Positions 1 to 4,834 of a stretch of 10,995 nucleotides of DNA are shown here, one piece after another; positions within the stretch are counted from its first letter, which is position 1; every line of letters starts with the position of its first letter. The position numbers and the translations under genes were made by a program. The stretch is taken from NCBI GenBank assembly GCA_002429595.1, contig DJAM01000176.1:1-10995 (forward strand). Direction: 5' to 3'. The notes beneath the pieces are model-generated. The model was not told the origin of the DNA. It searched no databases and worked only from the letters and a program-made list of their open reading frames with translations. The stretch comes from Coxiellaceae bacterium UBA6002. GTDB lineage: Bacteria > Pseudomonadota > Gammaproteobacteria > UBA6002.

Positions 1-39
1 CCGCCTACGCGGGAATGACAGCAAACGCGGGAATGACAG
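1..39. repeat. Right end of a 'gggaatgacag' dispersed repeat, cut by the window edge
   Basis: The motif CGCGGGAATGACAG occurs twice in tandem here (around 8-21 and 26-39), separated by a few bases. The same arrangement, one arm and then a second shorter copy of CGGGAATGACAG 6 to 8 bases later followed by an A-rich run, is found at 8785-8827. The left arm of this copy lies outside the window. The family resembles the short intergenic inverted repeats dispersed through many proteobacterial genomes; no coding function is seen. Confidence 0.7.
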
Positions 40-77
40 AAAAGCCCTCCTCCCTCTTGGGTGAGGAGAGCAAAAGG

Positions 78-113
78 TTTACAACTTGCATACTATTGCA
101 GCATAGTTGTAAA
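78..113. promoter_or_regulatory. 9-bp inverted repeat upstream of accA
   Basis: TTTACAACT (78-86) is matched exactly in reverse complement by AGTTGTAAA (105-113), with an 18-base spacer. It lies about 70 bp upstream of the accA start and could be an operator or an RNA stem. No known regulator site was recognised (it is not the FadR consensus), and no convincing -35/-10 pair could be placed around it. Confidence 0.35.
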
Positions 114-134
114 GTGCTTCAGTTTGAAACCCGT

Positions 135-148
135 ATCACTATAGTGAT
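135..148. promoter_or_regulatory. Perfect 14-bp palindrome upstream of accA
   Basis: ATCACTATAGTGAT is its own reverse complement and contains a -10-like TATAGT. It sits 33 bp before the accA start codon, so it falls in the promoter or 5' leader. A dimeric repressor site overlapping the promoter is a reasonable reading. The regulator is unknown, and a well-spaced -35 was not found. Confidence 0.4.
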
Positions 149-181
149 TAGACGATGAAAGTAAAGTAAAAAGGATCCGGA

Positions 182-1135
182 ATGAATCTCAACTTCCTAG
201 AATTTGAACGACCCATTGCTGAGCTTGAGGCCAAGATCGAAGAATTACGACGTGTTGGAACTGATACTGAGCTCAATATCATCGAAGAAATCACCCGCTT
301 AGAAAATAAAAGCAAGGAACTTACTCGTAGTATTTTCTCTTCATTAACATCCGTACAAACTGTCCAAATGGCCAGACACCCGCTACGACCATATACTTTC
401 GATTATATCAGCCGAATTTTCACCGATTTTGATGAATTTCATGGTGATAGGCATTTTTCCGCATCGCCTACCATTATTGGTGGTACTGCAAGGCTTGAAG
501 GTAAGCCTGTCATGATAATTGGTCATCAAAAGGGCAGAACCACCAAAGAGAAAGTTGAGCGCAACTTCGGCATGCCTAAGCCTGAAGACTACCGCAAAGC
601 TTTACGGTTAATGCAAATGGCCGAAAGATTTAAATTACCCATCCTAACATTTATCGACACGCCAGGTGCTTATCCAGGAATTGGAGCAGAAGAGCGCAAT
701 CAAAGTGAGGCCATTGCGCGTAATTTATTTGAAATGTCTTCACTGAAAACACCAATTATCTGTATGGTTATCGGAGAGGGCGGCTCCGGGGGAGCCTTAG
801 CCATTGGTGTTGGCGATCGGGTCATGATGTTGCAGTACAGTGTTTATTCGGTGATATCACCCGAAGGTTGTGCCTCCATTTTATGGAAGAGCGCCGATCG
901 AGCCGCAGATGCCGCAGAAGCGATGGGGGTCACTGCAGATCGAATCATCAAGTTAGGGCTGATCGATCGCATCATCCCAGAACCATTAGGTGGAGCGCAC
1001 CGAGATGTCGATATGATCGCAGCTAATGTCAAAGAAGCTTTGATCGAAAACCTCGCCGAATTGGAATCAAAGTCGACGGATCGTTTACTGCATGAACGTT
1101 ATGAACGACTCATGTCATTTGGAATCCACAATTAA
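182..1135 (+). CDS. accA: Acetyl-CoA carboxylase carboxyltransferase subunit alpha
   Basis: This is the alpha subunit of the carboxyltransferase half of acetyl-CoA carboxylase. With AccD it moves the carboxyl group from carboxybiotin on AccB to acetyl-CoA, giving malonyl-CoA, the committed step of fatty-acid synthesis, in the cytoplasm. At 317 residues it is full length (the E. coli protein is about 319) and collinear with it from the first residues (NFLEFERPIAELEAKIEEL) to the C-terminal RYERLMSFG. Visible family motifs include MIIGHQKGR (111-119), NFGMPKPEDYRKALRLMQMA (128-147), FIDTPGAYPG (157-166), the glycine-rich GEGGSGGALAIG (198-209) and SPEGCASILW (226-235). The start is supported by AAGGA at 171-175, six bases ahead of the ATG. 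tilS follows 10 bp downstream, a neighbourhood often seen in gammaproteobacteria. Nothing is degraded. Confidence 0.98.
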   Translation: MNLNFLEFERPIAELEAKIEELRRVGTDTELNIIEEITRLENKSKELTRSIFSSLTSVQTVQMARHPLRPYTFDYISRIFTDFDEFHGDRHFSASPTIIGGTARLEGKPVMIIGHQKGRTTKEKVERNFGMPKPEDYRKALRLMQMAERFKLPILTFIDTPGAYPGIGAEERNQSEAIARNLFEMSSLKTPIICMVIGEGGSGGALAIGVGDRVMMLQYSVYSVISPEGCASILWKSADRAADAAEAMGVTADRIIKLGLIDRIIPEPLGGAHRDVDMIAANVKEALIENLAELESKSTDRLLHERYERLMSFGIHN

Positions 1136-1145
1136 TTTTTCCGTT

Positions 1146-2411
1146 ATGCTGACCGCTGAACAACTTCAATCACAGTTAAGTTCTTTAACTAGCGCCACTA
1201 AATTCGCAATTGCTTTTAGTGGCGGTCTGGACTCATCGGTTCTGCTGCACCTTCTCCTGCAGTATCAAAAATCTTTCCCGAACATCGAGTTACGAGCGAT
1301 CCACATTAACCATGGTTTATCGCCACATGCCGATCATTGGGAGCAAGTTTGTAAACAAACATGTTCTGATTATGGCGTTGTATTAGCTAGCAAAAAGCTA
1401 CATCTGCACAAGATGCCGCAACAAAGCTTAGAAGCATTAGCCCGTGCCGAACGCTACCAAGCGTTACGGGAATTATTAGAAGATGATGAAGTCTTAGTCA
1501 CCGGCCATCATCAAGATGATCAGGCTGAGACAGTTTTATTGCAGCTGTTCAGAGGGAGCGGTCCCTATGGTTTAGCAGCGATGCCTGTGGCAGCGACATT
1601 TGGGGGGACTACATTAATTCGGCCGTTACTAAATTATCGACGTGCCGATCTTCTGGCCTATGCAAACCAGCACGGAATAACTTGGCTGGAAGATGAAAGT
1701 AATACCAACACCAGCTTCGATCGTAATTTTCTAAGGCAAGAGTTATTGCCAGTGATGGAGCAACGCTGGCCAGGTTTAATCACTAACCTAACCAGAACGG
1801 CGAGCCACTGTGGCCAAGCGAAACAATATATTGAGCACTCTGTTCGTAATCTATACCTCGAAATTTTTGAACCAGCTACGAAGAGCATGAACGTTTCTTT
1901 ATTATTAGAACAAGATCGCCTGGTTCAAAGCTACTTAATTCGGTATTGGTTAGGGCAATTGCCGATGCCAATTCCAAATACTAAAAAGCTCAACATGTTA
2001 TTAGAGCAGCTAACTTGTCGTCACGATGCCATGCCGCTTATTAAATGGAGCAATGTTGAGGCTCGTCGTTATGATGGTTCGTTATTCGTACTAACTTCGT
2101 TGCCCTTTCATGATGTGGATACGGTGATTCCATGGGATTTAAGTTCGGATTTGCAGTTACCTGCAAACCTAGGGTTTATTTCTTTGCAAACATTAAAAGA
2201 TCACGGCCTAGATCTTCAAAACCTCACAGAAGTCACTATCCGCTTTCGAAAAGGGGGTGAACGTTGTCGGCTCATGAATCGCAAACATAGTCACTCCCTA
2301 AAAAAATTGCTGCAGCTTTGGCGTATCCCTCCTTGGCAGCGAGACCGAATCCCTCTCCTTTATTCCGCAGAAGAGCTAAAAGCTGTGATCGGTTATGCTA
2401 TTTGCCAATAA
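1146..2411 (+). CDS. tilS: tRNA(Ile)-lysidine synthetase
   Basis: TilS uses ATP and lysine to convert the wobble cytidine of the CAU-anticodon tRNA-Ile into lysidine, so that it reads AUA and is charged with isoleucine. It is an essential cytoplasmic enzyme. The 421-residue product has the N-type ATP-pyrophosphatase P-loop SGGLDSS (25-31), the conserved HHQDDQAET (121-129), LIRPLL (157-162) and EDESN (182-186), then a middle substrate-binding region and a TilS C-terminal domain with FRKGGERC (367-374) and LKKLLQLWRIPPWQRDRIPL (385-404). The frame is open upstream to an ATG at 1092 inside accA. I choose 1146 because it puts the P-loop about 24 residues from the N-terminus, as in E. coli, and avoids overlap with accA. 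No clear Shine-Dalgarno precedes it, so translation may be coupled to accA. Function is certain; the exact start is likely. Confidence 0.95.
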   Translation: MLTAEQLQSQLSSLTSATKFAIAFSGGLDSSVLLHLLLQYQKSFPNIELRAIHINHGLSPHADHWEQVCKQTCSDYGVVLASKKLHLHKMPQQSLEALARAERYQALRELLEDDEVLVTGHHQDDQAETVLLQLFRGSGPYGLAAMPVAATFGGTTLIRPLLNYRRADLLAYANQHGITWLEDESNTNTSFDRNFLRQELLPVMEQRWPGLITNLTRTASHCGQAKQYIEHSVRNLYLEIFEPATKSMNVSLLLEQDRLVQSYLIRYWLGQLPMPIPNTKKLNMLLEQLTCRHDAMPLIKWSNVEARRYDGSLFVLTSLPFHDVDTVIPWDLSSDLQLPANLGFISLQTLKDHGLDLQNLTEVTIRFRKGGERCRLMNRKHSHSLKKLLQLWRIPPWQRDRIPLLYSAEELKAVIGYAICQ

Positions 2412-2417
2412 ATCTAA

Positions 2418-2445
2418 AGTATGGCTAACTCTTTAGAACCATACT
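2418..2445. promoter_or_regulatory. Stem-loop between tilS and dps
   Basis: AGTATGG (2418-2424) pairs exactly with CCATACT (2439-2445). An inner CTAA/TTAG stem encloses a CTCT loop, with an AA bulge on the right side. It lies 7 bp after the tilS stop and 40 bp before dps. There is no U-run immediately after it on the plus strand, so a classical intrinsic terminator is not supported. It may be a transcript-end structure or a leader element of dps. Confidence 0.35.
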
Positions 2446-2484
2446 AAAATTGATCCTTATTACTCTTCAATTAAGGGGCAACTT

Positions 2485-2928
2485 ATGAACAATGATTCAC
2501 GCGTCATTAAAGATCTTTGTCATCTCATGGCTGATACTTATGTCTTATATCTGAAAACCCAAAATTTTCATTGGAACGTCACTGGCGAATTATTTTTTAT
2601 GTTGCACGCTGCCTTTGAAAAACAATACGAAGAGCTTGCAGAAGCCATTGATGTCTTGGCAGAACGTCTGCGCGCACTCAAAGTCCAAGCACCAGGCACT
2701 TTCAATCAATTCCAAAAAATCGCTGGAATAAAAGCAAACGAAAATATTCCTGCAGCTCAGGAAATGGTTCGCGAATTATTAGGAGATCACGAACATCTGG
2801 CGAATGAATTACAAGAGATGATTGAAAACGCGGAAGAAGAGGGCGATCAATCTACCATGGACCTTATGATTGAACGCCAGACTCACCACCAGAAAGTGGC
2901 TTGGATGTTGCGTAGTTCCTTGAAGTAA
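2485..2928 (+). CDS. dps: Dps-family miniferritin (iron-storing, peroxide-protective)
   Basis: This is a Dps-like dodecameric ferritin of 147 residues, a usual length for the family. Such proteins oxidise Fe(II) at sites between subunits, usually with hydrogen peroxide, store the mineral in the cage and so prevent hydroxyl-radical damage. The inter-subunit ferroxidase ligands are all present with canonical spacing: His29 (in NFHWNVTG), His41, Asp56 and Glu60. The flanking LRALKVQAPGTF (62-73) and the closing helix QTHHQKVAWMLR (132-143) also fit. There is no lysine-rich N-terminal tail of the kind E. coli Dps uses to bind DNA, so DNA binding is doubtful. AAGGGG (2473-2478) is a strong ribosome-binding site six bases from the ATG. 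The gene is probably transcribed on its own. A palindromic repeat begins two bases after its stop codon. Confidence 0.93.
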   Translation: MNNDSRVIKDLCHLMADTYVLYLKTQNFHWNVTGELFFMLHAAFEKQYEELAEAIDVLAERLRALKVQAPGTFNQFQKIAGIKANENIPAAQEMVRELLGDHEHLANELQEMIENAEEEGDQSTMDLMIERQTHHQKVAWMLRSSLK

Positions 2929-2930
2929 GA

Positions 2931-2967
2931 CCCTCACCCCAACCCTCTCCCGCAAGCGGGAGAGGGT
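2931..2967. repeat. Palindromic repeat copy 1
   Basis: A CCCTCACCCCAA lead is followed by a hairpin, CCCTCTCCCGC with AAGCGGGAGAGGG, giving a stem of about 11 bp with a very short loop. It starts 2 bp after the dps stop and would form a stable structure at the 3' end of the dps transcript, though a T-run appears only about 20 bases later (2982-2987). Confidence 0.85.
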
Positions 2968-3007
2968 GTCAGATGAATTTCTTTTTTAAAAGATGTAATC
3001 CTACTTT

Positions 3008-3098
3008 AGGCTTTTTAACGAACTTCTTACTCCCTCTCCCGCGCAGTATAGTTATTTAAAACTGAAAACTAACAGCGGGGAGAGGGTTGGGGTGAGGG
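3008..3098. repeat. Palindromic repeat copy 2, interrupted in its loop
   Basis: This copy is inverted relative to copy 1. The left arm TCCCTCTCCCGC (3031-3042) and the right arm GCGGGGAGAGGG (3075-3086) plus TTGGGGTGAGGG are separated by 32 AT-rich bases, where other copies have a loop of only a few bases. The outer tail (3008-3030) matches, in inverted orientation, the tail of copy 3 at 19 of 23 positions, including an exact 12-base run ending TCGTTAAAAAGC. Confidence 0.8.
3079..3094 (+). promoter_or_regulatory. Ribosome-binding site and GTG start supplied by the repeat
   Basis: GGAGAGGG (3079-3086) lies five bases before GTG (3092-3094). Both are part of the conserved repeat sequence, not of the nuclease gene proper. 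This decides the start of the DUF559 gene: beginning at the next ATG (3125) would remove the conserved RSRTLRK segment seen at the N-terminus of this family. Confidence 0.55.
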
Positions 3099-3442
3099 AA
3101 AGATCACGCACTTTACGCAAAACAATGACCGACGCTGAGCATCTTCTATGGTACCGCCTACGTAACCGCCAATTCGAAAAATTCAAATTTAGAAGACAAT
3201 ACATTATCGCACCATACATCGTAGACTTTATTTGCTTAAGTAAAAGGCTGATTATTGAAGTAGACGGTGGGCAGCATTGTGATAGTGCTTATGATGTAAC
3301 GCGTACAAGATTTTTAAAAGATAAAGGTTATAAGGTGATTAGATTTTGGAATCATGATGTTTTGTTGGAGATTGAAAGTGTTTTAGATGCAATATTGATT
3401 GCCCTCACCCCAACCCTCTCCCACAAGTGGGAGAGGAAGTAA
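3092..3442 (+). CDS. DUF559 domain protein (Vsr/PD-(D/E)XK nuclease fold)
   Basis: This 116-residue protein belongs to the DUF559 family, which shares the fold of the very-short-patch-repair endonuclease Vsr. The whole family pattern is present: RTLRKTMTDAEHLLWYRLR (6-24), FKFRRQ (31-36), the putative metal-binding acidic residues Asp45 (IVDF) and Glu56/Asp58 (IIEVDGGQH), Arg71-Arg73, and the closing FLKDKGYKVIRFWNHDV (74-90). A DNA-nicking or cleaving role is plausible, but the family has no firmly established reaction. Residues 105-116 (LTPTLSHKWERK) are encoded by palindromic repeat copy 3, and the GTG start by copy 2, so the repeats form both ends of the gene. It sits convergent to the FUSC gene, with 17 bp between the stops. 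It appears intact. Family assignment is firm; function is not. Confidence 0.88.
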   Translation: MRERSRTLRKTMTDAEHLLWYRLRNRQFEKFKFRRQYIIAPYIVDFICLSKRLIIEVDGGQHCDSAYDVTRTRFLKDKGYKVIRFWNHDVLLEIESVLDAILIALTPTLSHKWERK

Positions 3443-3461
3443 GGAAATCGTTAAAAAGCTT
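3402..3461. repeat. Palindromic repeat copy 3
   Basis: This copy has the same orientation as copy 1. The hairpin core reads CCCACAAGTGGG where copies 1 and 4 have CCCGCAAGCGGG or its complement, so both sides of one base pair have changed together (G-C to A-T) and the stem is kept. The tail at 3439-3461, with TCGTTAAAAAG, is shared in inverted orientation with copy 2. It encodes the C-terminus and stop of the DUF559 gene. Confidence 0.85.
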
Positions 3462-4584
3462 ACGACTCCCTCTCCCGCTTGCGGGAGAGGGCTGGGGTGA
3501 GGGTGCCCCCATTTATCTCAACAAGAATCTTCCTCAACCGCACCATCAAATTAATCGTATGGCCCAAGCAAAATAAATAAGCATGAATTTTATTTTTGTC
3601 CTCAAACGAATACTGATCAAAAATTTCCCGAATTTGCGAAATAATATCCTGATACATTTTTGTTAAATCCACTGGCGAAAAATTAGTTGCTTTATGATCA
3701 GCTAATTTTGCCAGCTCCTGGAGATTCAAAATTATTTCTCTGTGCAGGGTTTTGACTTCTGGGATAGTCAGAACAGCCTTAAATTTATTGATCGAAACTC
3801 GGAGTGTCAAATGAAGCATATAAATGCTACGCAACAAACGTCTTTCCAAGCGCAAAACAATAGTATATTTAAATCTATTATCTCGCACATGGAAAGATTC
3901 GGTGCAAGCCTCTCTTAGTAATACTGGTTGGGCAGCAAGATTTTGAATAATCTGCTCTTCTAAATTCGGCTGTTCACTTTCAATACTAAAAGTTTTTTCT
4001 TCACGAATTGAATAACGATAAATCTCTTTTAAAACATTCAATGTCTTCGCAATATTTTCATGCAGTATTTTTTCGGCGTGGATAGGAAAAACGAAGCGAG
4101 AAACTAATATGGCAACTATTACGCCTAAAACAATCTCAAATAATCGATCAAAAGCGCTATGAATTTGCGGGTTATTTGAAACAACGATGATCACCATCGT
4201 CACTGCGCCTAGCGCATAGGAATATGAGTAATCTTTGGAGTTTGATGCTAAATAGATAAAGACGCCGATAAAAATAAATAATAAAAGATAAACAACAAAA
4301 ACATTATCTGAGAATAAAAAAATGATGAGTGCTGCGATACAGCTGCCAATTGCGGTAGCAAATAAACGGGCATAGCCTTTTAGCATGGCGCCGCCAAGTC
4401 GATATTGCGATGCCATGACAATGATGATGGAAATCAACACCCATTGTGGCTGTGCTAAGTTAAAAATTTTTACTAATACCAGGCCGATACAACAGGCAAG
4501 AAGCGCTTTAACACTGTTGATGAAACTGTACTTATTAAAAGTCAGTTCTGGTTTAAATTTGTTTATTAAGTTTTTTATCATCAT
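3460..4584 (-). CDS. FUSC / aromatic-acid-exporter family membrane protein
   Basis: This is a 374-residue inner-membrane protein with one FUSC-type transmembrane domain followed by a cytoplasmic helical region. Six hydrophobic segments can be seen at about 25-41, 46-60, 75-91, 96-113, 122-137 and 148-168. Between them are family-typical stretches such as YRLGGAMLKGYARLFATAIG (61-80) and DRLFEIVLGV...AILVSRFVFP (146-167). Relatives include the YccS/AaeB-type exporters of about 650-700 residues, which carry two such halves; this half-length form also exists. A role in exporting aromatic acids or other small molecules is family inference only. The last 13 residues (LTPALSRKRERES) come from palindromic repeat copy 4, so the native C-terminus was probably replaced. 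A second ATG directly follows the first, and no strong ribosome-binding site is seen. Confidence 0.8.
   Translation of the reverse strand: MMIKNLINKFKPELTFNKYSFINSVKALLACCIGLVLVKIFNLAQPQWVLISIIIVMASQYRLGGAMLKGYARLFATAIGSCIAALIIFLFSDNVFVVYLLLFIFIGVFIYLASNSKDYSYSYALGAVTMVIIVVSNNPQIHSAFDRLFEIVLGVIVAILVSRFVFPIHAEKILHENIAKTLNVLKEIYRYSIREEKTFSIESEQPNLEEQIIQNLAAQPVLLREACTESFHVRDNRFKYTIVLRLERRLLRSIYMLHLTLRVSINKFKAVLTIPEVKTLHREIILNLQELAKLADHKATNFSPVDLTKMYQDIISQIREIFDQYSFEDKNKIHAYLFCLGHTINLMVRLRKILVEINGGTLTPALSRKRERES
3466..3503. repeat. Palindromic repeat copy 4
   Basis: This is an uninterrupted copy with the hairpin CTCTCCCGCTTGCGGGAGAG followed by GGCTGGGGTGAGGG, in inverted orientation to copy 3, with the two cores separated by about 30 bp. 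On the minus strand it encodes the end of the FUSC protein. It forms the right boundary of the whole cassette. Confidence 0.85.
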
Positions 4585-4614
4585 GTTTTGCTTGAAATAT
4601 ATCCCTACTTCCTT

Positions 4615-4643
4615 ATAATTGCTAAATTTTATTATTTTGTAAA
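4615..4643 (-). promoter_or_regulatory. Candidate promoter of the FUSC gene
   Basis: On the minus strand, TTTACA (4643-4638, five of six -35 consensus bases) and AATTAT (4620-4615, four of six -10 bases) are separated by 17 bp, which would give a leader of roughly 25 bases. This comes from reading by eye in AT-rich DNA, where such matches are common. Confidence 0.3.
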
Positions 4644-4650
4644 TGCATTT

Positions 4651-4699
4651 CGGTTGCTAACCGTATCTAAAGTATAGGGTAGAATATTAAAAATTCTAC
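4651..4699. promoter_or_regulatory. Two dyads in the divergent FUSC / LRR intergenic region
   Basis: CGGTT-GCT-AACCG (4651-4663) is a perfect 5-bp inverted repeat. GTAGAAT-ATTAAAA-ATTCTAC (4679-4699) is a perfect 7-bp inverted repeat with a 7-base spacer. The second includes a -10-like TAGAAT. They lie 130-180 bp upstream of the first LRR gene, in the 250-bp gap between it and the FUSC gene, the natural place for control of the LRR operon. No regulator is recognised, and a correctly spaced -35 for TAGAAT was not found. Confidence 0.3.
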
Positions 4700-4731
4700 T
4701 GTAAGATACTAATATTTATGAGTTTTTTAAT

Positions 4732-4815
4732 ATGTTGACTAGTAGAGAAGAAATCTCAAGCGAAATCGAAAGAGTTAAACCTGGATGTAGTACGGTATTT
4801 AGCAAATCATTTTAA
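4732..4815 (+). CDS. Possible 27-residue small ORF upstream of the LRR operon
   Basis: An ATG-initiated frame encodes MLTSREEISSEIERVKPG and nine more residues, ending in TAA 19 bp before the first LRR gene. Its charged, helix-like beginning vaguely resembles the short N-terminal helices that precede the LRRs in the neighbouring proteins. It could be a leader peptide or a remnant of another gene start. No ribosome-binding site is seen, and an ORF of this length is easily found by chance. Confidence 0.2.
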   Translation: MLTSREEISSEIERVKPGCSTVFSKSF

Positions 4816-4834
4816 ATTTAGAGAAAAAAATATT

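Larger units (their letters stand above)
2931..3503. mobile_element. Palindrome-bounded DUF559 cassette (candidate mobile element)
   Basis: This block begins with CCCTCACCCCAACCCTCTCC and ends with the near reverse complement (one mismatch in the AACCC part). Inside are four copies of the same palindromic repeat as two inverted pairs, 2931-2967 with 3008-3098 and 3402-3461 with 3466-3503, flanking a DUF559 nuclease-fold gene. It fits exactly between the dps stop codon and the native end of the FUSC gene on the other strand, as an insertion would. No target-site duplication is visible at the outer ends (TAAGA on the left, TGCCCC on the right), and no transposase is encoded. Calling it mobile is an inference from the architecture. 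Confidence 0.5.

Noticed and set aside
47..68. CTCCTC/GAGGAG hairpin considered as a terminator or a degenerate copy of the palindromic repeat
   Set aside because: The stem is short with a mismatch after six pairs, there is no T-run on the plus strand, and no minus-strand gene ends here within the window. The similarity to the CCCTC...GTGAGG repeat is too loose to claim.
1092..1145. Upstream ATG giving tilS an 18-residue extension that overlaps accA
   Set aside because: The extension is not family-like and has no ribosome-binding site. The start at 1146 gives the usual distance to the P-loop.
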